A DNA stretch of 64,000 nucleotides, from assembly GCA_026686845.1 (NCBI GenBank), contig JAIVEN010000015.1:17341501-17405500 (forward strand), written 5' to 3'. Position numbers and translations under genes: made by a program. Source of the DNA: Adenanthera pavonina. Taxonomy: Eukaryota; Streptophyta; Magnoliopsida; Fabales; Fabaceae. Positions 22,801 to 34,522 of this stretch are shown piece by piece (position 1 is the first letter of the stretch; every line of letters starts with the position of its first letter). The notes under the pieces were generated by a model. The model saw only the letters and a program-made list of their open reading frames with translations, had not been told where the DNA came from and did no database searches.

Positions 22801-25800
22801 AAACAGAAACATTTCTTCACATAAAATTTCACAATAAAGGTACTAGGACATTATAAAGGTGAATCAGGCAAAAGAAAAATCAATAAATTTTGACGGATTA
22901 AAGACATAAACTTAATATACAGAAGAAACAACACCAATATACAAAAGAGATAGTCAAATGCCAATATATTTTTTGTGAAACCTGAAAGACAAAAAAATCA
23001 ATACCACTGCCAAGTGACACACAGATATGTTTTAAACATGAATATCACTGATCATATCAGAAAACAAACAGAACTTAATATTATCTGTTTCAACAGATAT
23101 TTGCATGGTGAAGATTGAGTTTTGTGAAATAAAGTACACAGATCATGTGCACGATGCATAGCATTTGCACAAGGAATGAACTGTGAATCCAACATATAGA
23201 AAGCACAACTATAACAAGAGCATACACTGGTCCAAAGAAATATCAATTGAATCAATCTGATTGTTCCTGAAGATACCATTTTCCCCCGTTACATCAGAAG
23301 CACCCGGGGCTTGTGCCAAGGCATTCTCAAGTGCAGTCTTCCACTCATGTAAATCTTCTGTAGTGTCAGCCTGCAATAGCAACAAATAAAATCATAAGGG
23401 CAGAAAAGAATAATATGCATACCATTCTTATTCTATCTTTACCTCAATATGTGTTAACTTATAGAAAAAACTTATTGGGCACACATATGCAATTGTCATT
23501 GCATTAACAGTGAAATTACAATATACCATACAAATATAGATAAGTCTTGAAAAAAAGGGAGGTAATAATTTTAAAGGCATCCTATAAAGAAAATGTCATG
23601 CAAATATAATGCAACACAATAAATCACTAACTCGTTAAGGAAAATGGAAGTTTTAAGGAGGCAAGATATTTGAAAGTGTGTGTGTGTGAGTGTGACAGAG
23701 AGAGAGAGGGATGAAGCACCTTAAGAGTGAAAGCTCGTCCATCAGGAAAAAGCACAGTCAAAAGTTTCTTATCTGCTTTGACAACAACACTACAAAATTT
23801 GACAAAGTAATTTTCAAGAGATCAATACACTTTACAAGTTCTGCTACGTTCAATTATGAAGAGAACAAGAATGCTAATGATTTCTATTGTTTAAACAACA
23901 GCCAACCTGCCTGAATTGTTGAGGTCAATGCCACCAAGCGTTAAATTCACTTCTCCCCCCTTCTGGGGAACAACACTCTGAAAAACAGAAAATAAAATGA
24001 TAAAGCAATAAAAATAAAGAGGAATGGTAGCACAAGAAGAAAAGCATCTACGAAGGACTCTTATGCAAGAAAAATTTTACACCTTATGGAAACCAGGGAC
24101 ACATGTCAGAATCAAACGCATGTTTTGATCAGATCTATTTTATTTGACAATGCTAACATAATAAACTAGAGATGCCAGAGAGAACTAAGTCACTTTAAAG
24201 ATTGATTTATTCCATTGAAACAAGATCAATAAATATGGTAAAGTGAAATTCAGTTTGCTAATTTGGTGATTCCAATTACCACACACACACACACAAAAAA
24301 AAGTAACAACTAACAGTTGACTTTCTTGTCACCACAGTCATCCATTACTATGCCTTATCACACCAAGACAATTTAAAGGAAGTAGATGTTTGCTCCAAGC
24401 TGGTCAAACAATTGAAAAAGATTGCAGATTCTAAAAAAGAATGACAAGAAAGTTATTGGAAATATTAACTGCAGCAACTTGAAAGAAAATTTAGTAGAGA
24501 CAAGAGAAAATATTTTGAAGATAAATATAAATTCACTTCCAAGCTCTACTAGGCTATTAGGCTTCTGTTACCTAAAGTGATCAAAACTTCAAAATCTAGA
24601 TGCTTTGCTTCTTCCACATGTATATTTTTACTTCTTCAGAAAAAGTGAAAAACCATGAAGGAATCCACAGACATATAAATAAACAAACTAGATGCTAGAA
24701 CAAAAATACTCACCGGATCGCTTCTGAAGAAAACCAGTGAAGTGCGTGTTAAAACAAACCACCTTTTCTTCCAGGATGTCCATCCAATTCCTACATGTCA
24801 ACAATACATAATTTGAGACAAGTAATGGTATTAAAAAAAAAATACTTCATATGGTTACAACAAGAGAGTTTGAACCCTAGTCACTGTCCACACCTATCCC
24901 ATCCTTACTGCCAACCCTCTCAGGTGATTACTGATTTGGGAAGGACTAAAGAAGGAGAAGCAAAGAGAAAAGATTATGCAATGCCGAAATTGCAACACGT
25001 AAGACTGCCACTATCTTCAGATCAGAGTTTCCTTCCTTTACTGTAGTTCAATTATCAATTGAATTGTCTTAAACTTCTTGCAGGGAATTAGTATCTAATG
25101 GTTAGCTGACTTTTTTTTTCATCGGTTCACGGTCCTTTCGATATTCAATTAAGGTTCCTTCTTCCTCTAGGTATATAAAGCATAAACTGTTATTTTAATG
25201 GTTAGCTGACTTTTTTTTCATCAGTTCACGGTCCTTTCGATATTCAATTAAGGTTCCTTCTTCCTCTAGGTATATAAAGCGTAAACTGTTATTCTAAAGT
25301 GTACAAGGGTGCATTAGCATGTGTGTGATGCCTTAATGAACAAGAAAAGGGAAAGAAACATTACCACACCATTTTTCTCTTGGCTCTTAAGAATTTATAA
25401 CTATCATTTGTGTTATATAAGTAACTAATTCATAAGTAGATTGGTTCCATAGAAGCACGTACACAAACAAAAGGAGTAAAACACACCTTTTGAAGATATG
25501 TAAAGTGGCCCACTCTTGAAAATCTGCAAGAGATAAGATTACAGGGATTTGAACTGAGGTGAGAGAGACATGCAATTAACTCCATGAAAGGAAAAAACTG
25601 AATAAATGAAAATATTAGGGGAAAATGTATTTGCTTTAAACCAGCCCCGTGTAACAATGATAAAAGAAATACTTTCCACTTTGCTTGTCTTTCGTTATCA
25701 AAGTAGGTCCCATTAGGATATGCTTGTCAAAATTTTCTTGAGAATAACTATATAAAATTTTTTAAATAATCATGCGCAAACGTCACTGCATAGCCATGTG

Positions 25801-26224
25801 GCCAGCCTGACGATACACGAAACTTGACAATGATGTTAATGCCAAAGCCATGCTCACATATAGACTGGAAAAAAGTCCCGTGGATCCATGTTCATTCAAT
25901 TATCCCATACTTGCAAACAACAAGAATTACCGTATTGCCGTTGCTGCCACCCGAACGCTGATGCTCTGGTGGCCCAGGCTGAGAAGAGGGTAGAGAAGCA
26001 CCGCCATCTCCCTACAATAAATAGAAACCCAGATGTACTTAACACCTATTTTGAGATTTCCACAATCTAAGGTATTATAATTCCTCATTCTTAACCGATC
26101 ATGGGTGAAATGTATAGTCATGAATTGACTAAAAAGGTTTGTGAATAAAAACGATCCCTTTTTTTCCTGTGAAGGAAGATATTCAGATTTCTACCTGAGA
26201 CACTTCCGGAATTTTGTTAGTCAT
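13877..26224 (-). CDS. REN1: Rho GTPase-activating protein REN1-like (PH-RhoGAP-coiled coil)
   Basis: A 23-exon gene read 3' to 5': 26195-26224, 25931-26011, 25487-25523, 24714-24790, 23907-23977, 23720-23789, 23226-23370, 22622-22741, 21213-21290, 20742-20797, 20599-20668, 19867-19951, 18989-19232, 18211-18405, 16452-16763, 16207-16253, 15815-15875, 15639-15716, 15433-15546, 15220-15347, 15004-15064, 14416-14529, 13877-14230. All phases close, giving about 875 aa. The start is a 10-codon exon (MTNKIPEVSQ). A PH domain spans about 38-150 (FKSGPLYISSKG, WKKRWFVL). RhoGAP spans about 180-385 with the arginine finger in EGILRQ (about R219) and MAPLLLRPL. An acidic run fills 389-453, a Ser-rich linker 454-557, and coiled-coil exons 558-720 (RERRLALEQD). 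Arabidopsis REN1 deactivates ROP1 at the pollen-tube apex. The tail after LNFLKERRNQ diverges from REN1 and carries PDK-type repeats. Confidence 0.9.
17699..17932. mobile_element. Tourist-like MITE in REN1 intron
   Basis: A 234 bp element with TTA duplications (17696-17698 and 17933-17935). The left end is GGCCCCGTTTGG and the reverse-complemented right end is GGCTATTTGGG. Both ends continue into GGGAAAGGAA-like sequence. It lies in the intron between exons 14 and 15 of the REN1-like gene (16764-18210). A 3 bp TTA TSD with GGCC..GTTTGG ends is the Tourist pattern. Confidence 0.65.
22443..22459. repeat. Poly-C tract (17 C)
   Basis: A 17-base cytosine run on the plus strand (poly-G on the REN1 sense strand) in the intron between exons 8 and 9. 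It closes a strongly AT-rich stretch (about 21960-22440) with CTCTCC/GGAGAG motifs at both sides that may be an unclassified insertion. Confidence 0.7.
25096..25295. repeat. 100 bp tandem duplication in REN1 intron
   Basis: Two adjacent copies of exactly 100 bp (25096-25195 and 25196-25295), starting TAATGGTTAGCTGAC and differing at about four positions. They lie in the intron between exons 3 and 4 of the REN1-like gene. Near-identity points to a recent duplication. Confidence 0.85.
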
Positions 26225-26760
26225 ATCTGTGATCTCAAAATCACAGATTAATATCCAAGACGATTAGACAGCAGTGGTCACCGCATCTAAACCCTGCACC
26301 CACACTCATCCAAATGGCAATGCAGCTCAGAGATTATTCACAGAGATTGAAAAAAATAAAATAAAAAATCCCATCAATGTGCATTGTAGCATACTTTGCC
26401 TGCCAGAAATCCAAAGAAAAGAGAGGATGAAATGAGAAAAGAAGAAATAGAAGGAGGCAGCGTCGATGTGAAAACAGAGGTTCCGTGTGTGCCTGTGTCT
26501 GTGTGTCCGTTGTTGGTGTTGGCCTCTTTCTGTCTGTCTGTCTCTCTCTCTCTCTCTCCCAAATGGGGCGTCAAAAATGCAAGGCAACGGAAACGATGGT
26601 GATGAAGGCAAAAGCCTAAGGAGAGCGGGTCCTCCTGATCTGCGGCGTTGTCCACGTCAACCCTCCAAAACGATGCAGCGTGATGGAGGGAAAAAACGTG
26701 GACGACGGAATGCAAGAGCCAATGGTTTTCTTAGGTACTAATTTCCCAACATTCTATTTC
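26225..26760 (-). promoter_or_regulatory. Probable 5' leader/promoter of REN1-like gene
   Basis: Immediately upstream of the REN1 ATG. It contains a (TCTG)n(TC)n tract at about 26528-26559, which on the REN1 sense strand reads as a GA-repeat, a common plant 5' leader and core-promoter sequence. I cannot place the transcription start. ORFs seen here on both strands have no family resemblance. Confidence 0.35.
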
Positions 26761-29700
26761 TTCCGTGCCCATGCCTTCGATGTTGTGCGTTTTTCCACCC
26801 TTTCATCCTGCGGACACGTGGCCCGGCATCCCAGCCACGCCCGTGTAATCTGTGGGTCCCAGTGCTTATCTGTTGGAATTGTTGAATACCACGTGAGGCG
26901 AGTAGGCCGGAAGAATAAAAAAGGGAAATAACAAAAGTAATATATATAGAAAGCGAAAATAGTCGAATAACACGATTGTCCTGCTGAGCTGTAAATCACG
27001 ACTGCTTTGCACATATTTGTTTGATTGATATTATTATTAACTCCAAATTAATAATTTGTATGATACTACTATTTTTTTTGGCTGAATTATTTATTATTAA
27101 GTGAAGCAGTAAAATATTGAAATCTCAATTTATTAATTGAGACACAATGAGTGAGAAAAATGAAGCGGAATATCCCAGTGGCGCTCTGCCATGGGACAAG
27201 CGAGATAAAAGTTGAAGGCGAGAAACGTCAAAGGGAATCATAATGAGTCGCAGTGATTGATTTTGATGCCCATGTTTAGTTGCAGAATTGAATGCATGAC
27301 TGGAGAAATAGAAAACAAATAGCATTGACCATGTAGATTGTGTTCCCTTTGTACCAAATCAAACGCCACCATTGATTATTACCCTTGCCCATCGGAATAG
27401 GGACTGCTCCAAAACAAAAACAAAAAAGCCTAATTCCCCGCCTTATTATGATTATAATTATAAATTATAAATTCTATAATTTTATATTGAATTAGGAGTA
27501 TTAATAAAATGTTGAATGACTACTGAGCGTGAAGTTAACCAATAACCTTATATTCTTTTTTTTTTTCAGACCCAATATCCTTATATTCTAAACATATTCC
27601 TCTTCTTCAGAGGCAAATGAAGCCTCCCTTTTCTTTTTTCTCTCCGACATTTACAAAAGTAATTGTGTAAGATTTTTCTATCTATAATTATTTAGTAACC
27701 GGTATAATAGGATCAGATTCGAGCATGGATAAGTTTAAACAAAAATTGCTTTACCAATATAATTTTTTATATCTACAATATTCAAACTCACTAATATCAA
27801 TTACTATAGATAATTATTAAAAAAAATGTAAGATGTATTTAGGAGAGATAGAAAAAAAAAGATGAATGTTTTATAAGAAATAAACCCAAAAAACAATTAC
27901 ATTATTCTTTTGTATAATATTCTCTTAAAACACATGAATGCATGAACCTAGATGATCTCATTTCATCGAAGTTGTTCTCATGATTTCCTATTTTATTTGC
28001 CACACATAATTGTGGTATTTCCCATTTTCTGGGGTTTTATTCACCATACATAATTAATGCAATCAATTGAGAACATGAAAGCTAGCTAGCTAGCTATCAC
28101 CACAGAGGGAGGTAAAAGGTCTAGAAGAATAGGAAATATTGCTTCAATATTGCTCTGGTCTGTTGAGGTTGAGGTAAGCCTTTTGATATAATAAATAAAT
28201 AAATAAAAGGTACATTGTCAATTGTCATGGGTCAGCAGCGAAGCATACAAAGAAAGATGGCCAAGGTAATGAGATTTTTATCATCAATATTTGGGTTTAA
28301 ATTTGATATAATATTTGAGAGAATTTACATTTTTAAATATATATCATGCAAATATGGGATAGTTTGATAATATGCCGAGGGAAGTGAACTGAGATGGTTT
28401 AAGCAACTCAAACATTGTTTGAAGTTTTTATAATTTATATATTTTTTAATACTTACCTGTCTGTTTTAGGCAGGTAAGTATTTCAAACATATATTACTAT
28501 AGACAGTTAAGTAATTCAAGTATATGTGTATATATGGAAAGCAAATATCAGTTATTTATTTTCATAAACTGTAATTAATATAGAGAGTTATGCGTACTCA
28601 AAAACAAATATATATATATATATATAACTCACTCTATTCCACTTTATTAATAATCATATGAATTTACCTTCTGAAAAAAAGTTTCAATTAAGCATCGAAT
28701 TATTTGAAGAGAGATCTTCTTCCTATTAACTCGTAAATTGATCTAAAAATATTTTATTTCTAAAAGATAAACATGCACTAAAAAATTGCAATGAAAAGCA
28801 TTATATTTGAACATAAATGATGCGATAAAATAAATATTCCAATGAAAAATTGGTGGCCTCCGTAGCAGGCACTGTACTAGTTGGGTTTACGAAGGGTTTT
28901 ATAAGACTTGTGGATGTGGATTAGCCGCTAGCCTACAAGATGAGTTTTCCTGAGGGTAGAAAAATCAGAAACCTCCACGTACACGGAACCAAGGAAATTG
29001 TTAGGAGCAGCTAGCATTAGGATAAAGCGATTGGCAAAATTACCCAACTCAATCTCAAATGGTAAAATATGCTTAAATTTAATAATTGAGGGATTTTTAT
29101 AATGCTAAAAATTTGAAGTCGAAGTAGCCACGAACGCCGAATAACGTTTTTTTTTTTTTTTTTGCCAGAACAGAGAATGGCGAATATCGTTGATTTTGCA
29201 TTCAAATATAGAAAAAACAATTTGGCAAAACTAAGGTTCGTATCGTTAGGATAAATATGAAAAAATTTCAATTGCATTGTCCCTGTGGATATTCCACGTT
29301 GATAAAGTTTACAATATATTTTTTAATTTTTTAAGAATAACAATTTAATAATAAGATGGAGGAGCAAAAATGCGAATTTCGTGTAGGGGAGAGAAAATAC
29401 AGATACACGGAGGCAAGGCCAAAAAAAGAAAGCAAGCAGGGTTGGAAAACTTAGCAGTTGGCATCCAAGTGCCCATAAAGCTGACGCTTCTTGGTCCCGC
29501 CACCTCTTTTTGTCTCACCTCCGGTCGACCACCACCGGACGCTGCTGCTGCAACTTGCATGGCGCAGACAAAAATAAAGCATGTGCCTGTATTGCCGCAT
29601 CAATAATTCCTCATTGTTCTCCGTCGGCGGCAACTGAGACGTGGAATAGTTTTCTTGTTCTTCTTTCTAGGGTTTCTCAAATCCCTTGGGAAAGAAGGCA

Positions 29701-29824
29701 ATTTCACGTAATTAATTAATTAATCGTGTTTTCGTTTCCAAGCACTCACCCAAAAGTATCAGAATCAGGGAACGGGTGGCTAGCGGGAAGTGTTTTCGGG
29801 ACCTGTGCGATTCGGGGAGCTCTG
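26761..29824. other. Divergent intergenic region
   Basis: Lies between REN1 (-) and the 241 aa gene (+). Contains low-complexity AT DNA, a GCTAGCTAGCTAGCTA run near 28081-28096, (AT)n near 28607-28626 and a poly-T tract near 29147-29163. CACGTG-core or ACACGTGGC motifs occur near 26814 and 26890, G-box-like but untested. No gene is supported. The unknown gene's leader begins about 29640-29824. Confidence 0.45.
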
Positions 29825-32800
29825 ATGGAGGTTGAGGTGTCCGATCCGAAACCCATTGTGGAAATCCGGGGGGAGAATTCGGAGAAGGATCGGGTTCGGG
29901 TCAGGAGGAAGGCCTTGCAGGCTGTGCTCGAGCAGTGCCAAAGAGCTCTAGAATTACTTAATTCAACCAGCGGTGACGTTGACGATAAGGAGAGTTGTGA
30001 GGATGAAGCTGCAGCGACGGATGAGGGAAGTCGCCTTGAAGGCTCATCCTCTATGCGAGCTGATCAAGAAGCCGAAGAGGTAGATTTTTCTTTGTGAGCT
30101 TTTGTTCCGATTATTTTTTCAGCATTTGACGATTCGATGTTAGAACAAAGATGGCGTTTGAGATGGGAGTTAGTAGGTTGAATAAAGTGCTGTGGATTTG
30201 ACCTTCTTTAGAGGTTGCTTTTGTTTGGAAGTGTTATTTGGATCGTGATTCGTGAGTTAGCATATTGCTTGTTCAAATTTTAATATTTAGATTAAGATGT
30301 GGTTTCTTCTTCTTGCCCAAGCCTTTTGCTTCAGTGTTTTTGCATACCCGCATTTAAGCTTGAATTTATGACAGCACCGGTTGTATCTGTCATTCTGTTG
30401 CACGTTTATAATATGTCAAGTTCAAATGATATTAATCATGTTCCTCTTATCTGCTTAACACTTGTCTTTGAAGAATTTTCTCTTATTTTAGTTTGTGATG
30501 GCGTTTCCACTTCCAGTCTGTGGACATATCTTATCTTGACAAATATCTGTTATTGAAGATCCATGTATAATTAGTGCTACAATATAAGTTGTTGATAGTT
30601 GGTACTATCATTCTGTTTATCCTCATGTTCAATGTGATGGAATCTTTAAATTATCACGGATACTTAATGACTCATTATGAATATTATTGCCCAATCTTGG
30701 AGATCATCCTTCCTAACAAATCATACCATGTGCCCTATGCAGTTATGCGATCTTCTCAAATCTAGGGTTGAGTGCCCTGCCTTCCTTGATAAACTAGAGT
30801 GTGCACAGGCATCAGTTTCACAGAATGTAGCTGGTATGCATCCACATATGATTCCTGTCTTCTACTTGGTGGTTTTAACATAACAAATAGATTTCTGTAT
30901 CTGATGTTCTGGATGAAGTAATCTTATTTGGAATTAATAACATCTGTTATTTTTATTGTTTGAATGATGAATGCCAACAACAATTTTCTTGGCCTGTGAC
31001 AGAAGATGGAAATTCTTGGGATATGATCAGTGAAAATGATTTATGGGAAGGTGAAGATATTGATTCAGACCAAGAAGATTATATCCTTGTTAGGCAAGAA
31101 GATATAGTGGAGGGCATTGCTTGCTTCATGGCTGCATATTTGTTATCTCTTAAGCAGACTAAGGTATGTTATTTGTATGCTCTTATGCAGGAGGCCTTGT
31201 ACCTGTAACTTTTGTGGTTCACTTTTGTTTTATTCAATAACTAGATGTATGAAAGATTCATTGAAATATAATGATAATAATTTGACAACCATGAAGATTT
31301 CAACCTTTTGGCTTTAAATTACTTTGTGGTATGCTGTACAAATAGATTAGTGTCTTCTGCTCTGCTATGAACTTTATTAACTAGCCTTGTGTTTGTGAAC
31401 TTTTTGACGTCAGTTCTAACGCCCACTCATACCTACCAGTTTTGCATCTCAATTGAGATGCAAATTTTATAGAAAGTATGTCTTGCTAAGTTTGGGAAAG
31501 TGTTCTCCCCCAACCATTTTAAAAGAAGTCTTATTTGAACACAGTGCTTCTGCAATCTGGACTCTCTGGTGCTCTTAAAATGTTTTTCTTTCCTTGATGC
31601 TTCCCACTCCTGTTTTTAGATAATAGACTGAAATTTTTAAGAATTAGAAAGAACTTTATTTATTGGTATTTTAGAGAGACTCAGTGGATGGATTCACAAC
31701 TTCCTAGTATTTTATCGTGAAGCAGTATTGGGTTGACCATGACGCTACTATTATACTTCCTATTTCTAGCTGAGAATTTTTTATTTTTGATGTCTTTAGT
31801 TTGTTGGGGTTAATATAAAACCTTGTGCATTGCTTAAATGTGGAATTATCTGAGAATAGTTATATCCTATTCCTCTAGTTCTGCAAGTTTTAACTGGAAA
31901 TTTTACCTTAATAATGATATATGAGTCTCAGATGCTTATTCACTCTAGAGACTTAATAATTGTTATGCAGAGAATTGATACGGTTGCCAATTTTTTTTTA
32001 GCTTCGTTTTGTTTTCCCCAATACTTTGAGTATCTTGTTACAATTCCTGTGCTTCTATGAGGTTATGAATAAATATTCTCTTGCAACCCTATGTTCAGGA
32101 ATTCATCCCATTCGATATACAAGCTTATTCTGTCATAAAATTCTAGGTGGGAGCTGCATGGCTTTCTAATTTGGACCTAGAAGATTTTCACATATGCTTC
32201 TACAGCCTAATAATCACCTTACTGTATTATAGAACTATATGGTGTTTCATTCTCTTCTCGTGCGCCAGTTAAGAATGTTGCATAAAATGGATATAAAGTT
32301 TCTGTTCTCTCTTTCTGACTGATTGATTTACTTTCTGCAGGATTTAACCCCTAACCAACTTCAGGAAGGTGAGTCTGATTGCTTCACTCCTAGATACGAG
32401 GAATAAATGACATTTTTTTGCACATTTATGCTCTTGCTGAAACAGTAAGCTATAGGAAATGGATAAGCACTTTCTTACTTTTTCTTTGTTGTGTCTTAAA
32501 TAGCTCTCAGCAAGACATTTTCCATGAAAAAGAAAAAGGGAAAGCTTCGAAAGGCATGGGATGGGAGCAAAGTTATTTACAATGTTGCATCCTGGGGAGC
32601 TACTGCTATTGGGTAAGAGGTTATACCTTCCCCCCCACCAAAAAAAAAAAAAAAACCTATTTAATAAAAATCACCCAAACCTGATAACAATACATTGATA
32701 CTTGGTAACCTGCATTAATTTATGTGGCATGCCTTGCTTATGGAGTTTGCTGTTTTCTGTTTGTGTGATGGATTATTCACCACATTCCCTAAGTTTCATC

Positions 32801-33007
32801 CTGTTTTTAATGACATTTACATTTTGCACATCGATAGAATGCCGTTCTGATATAATAATTCCTCCCTTCTGATCGGCTGACTTTTTCCCCCTAACTGACC
32901 AATTTTCATTTGACATTCTTGTCAGGATATATCAAAACCCCGTTATTTTAAGGGTTGCAACTAAAGCATTCTGGACTTCTTGTCATGTTATATCAAAGCT
33001 TCTCTAA
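29825..33007 (+). CDS. Conserved plant protein of unknown function (241 aa)
   Basis: A six-exon gene: 29825-30079, 30743-30833, 31003-31163, 32341-32368, 32504-32612, 32926-33007. GT-AG junctions and phases all close to a TAA stop, giving 241 aa. ATG 29825 is the only methionine start; the open frame upstream begins without ATG. Residues 1-85 are charged and probably helical (MEVEVSDPKP start, VRRKALQAVLEQCQRALELL). Residues 86-115 carry LCDLLKSRVECPAFLDKLE. Residues 116-170 carry an acidic stretch then VRQEDIVEGIACFMAAYLLS. The C-terminus is basic (KKKKGKLRKAWDGSK) followed by a hydrophobic segment (VASWGATAIGIYQNPVIL). I recognise the sequence as widely conserved and single-copy-like in plants but know of no assigned function or named domain. 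No signal peptide is evident. Confidence 0.85.
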
Positions 33008-33911
33008 TTTGCCGATGCAGCTTAGAGTAAAGTTGCGATGTATTTTAACATTGTATTTATGCTTGTGCTGCAATTCAGCTTGGTGTTCCATAACTTGTGC
33101 AGTTTAAAATTTAATTCGTTCGCACCATAGTTCATTTGGTTTCAATGTAGTTCAATCTTGTAAATAAGTTTCTCTTTTCGTTTAAATGTTTGAGTGCAGT
33201 TTAACTTCTTCTGGGGGTGTGTTGATTAACATTAGGTTTGCTTTTTAATTGTCTAATTTTAATCGTTGATGGGAAAGTAATAAAAATCAAGTGATTAGTA
33301 CTACAAGGTTAAGTTTTAATGTCTCAGCTGAGTTTAGAACGATTCTTCGGTGTATTTTGTGTCAAGAATAAGTTGTGTCGAATGCTCCAAATCGAATAGA
33401 GAATTCTCATATCTAGGTTACGATTCTAGCGGAAGTGAAAAATTTTAGAGATGAATGAATAGATAGATAATCGAATCAAAGTGAATCTATGGATACTTTC
33501 TGCCTAGAAGAAACACATTATTTGGCAATGGGACATTTTCTGTCTTGGAGAACACATAAAATGTTCGGAATATAAAAAATTACTTTTAACGTGAAATTCT
33601 ATTTTAATAAAGTTCATATTTTTATTTGGACCAACAATTTTAAAGTTCACATTAATTTTGCATTGAGACTTGAGCACATAAAACTTTTGTCTATTCTTTT
33701 GGGATGGGTTTGGGTTGGGGTGGCCGGGAGGAGAAAAGACTGACGTATATTATTTTTGCCATAGTATTAGTTAATAGCCAGAAGGAACACAAGTAACTAC
33801 GGATGTTTTTATTAGGCCTGAAGTAACTTGGATGCTAAGTATTCACTTCATGTTAATCTCGTTGAACTTAAATTGCAATCGCAGTCGTTGTTGGACAAGA
33901 TAAATAACACA
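33008..33911. other. Intergenic, 3' flank
   Basis: Contains the 3' end of the 241 aa gene and AT-rich sequence. No further feature is supported. Confidence 0.4.
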
Positions 33912-34168
33912 GTTGTACAAAAGGTTGTCTTCTGCTAGGTGGAAACCAATTTTGAAAAACTGTACCCTTGAAGCAAGGAAAAAAAAAATTATTAAACCTC
34001 AAATCTTGTATTACCCGCGATAGATCAAGTTCCCAGGGCGTAGAAATTGATTGGGATTCTAAGCGTGTAAGCTGTGGATTCCAAGTAAATGTTAGTGAAC
34101 TGATCGCTTGTCTAATTGAAGACATGGTTGATGAATTACCAAAAACGATATCAAAACAAGAGGCTTAA
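33912..34168 (+). pseudogene. Possible coding relic, unidentified
   Basis: An open frame (RLSSARWKPILK...) runs into a nine-A stretch near 33983-33991. Continuing in a different frame after it gives ITRDRSSSQGVEIDWDSK and then VNVSELIACLIEDMVDEL before TAA near 34166. The composition looks like real protein rather than random AT sequence, and the poly-A run is a natural frameshift site. There is no ATG, no clear upstream exon and no family I can name. It could be a retained terminal exon of an unrecognised gene or a fragment. Confidence 0.3.
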
Positions 34169-34522
34169 AAAATGAGATCAGATGGAAAGCAAAATGATGC
34201 TAAATCTATATATTAAATGCTAAGAAATTACATGACTGTATCAACACTGTAGATTGACAAGGAAAGATCTCATGTGGGGAGAATATTAATTTTTCCAGGA
34301 ACAGCCGAGTTGCTAGTTACCCTACAAAATTGGTTGGTGACCCCCCGCGATATCGTAAATCTAGTAATTGCGTCCTCTTTACAAAATCGAACTTTTCTAT
34401 CCACAATGTAGCAAGCCAACGAGCAAGGTAGTGCTGGCATTTGTCATGTGCCATGATCTGTAAAATCATGCCTGAAGTCTTCATCATCGGGTATTAACCT
34501 CATCATATGTACAAGTATGAGC

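Noticed and set aside
26374..26715. ORFs on both strands over the TC/TCTG repeat
   Set aside because: Low-complexity translation of a microsatellite and leader; no family resemblance.
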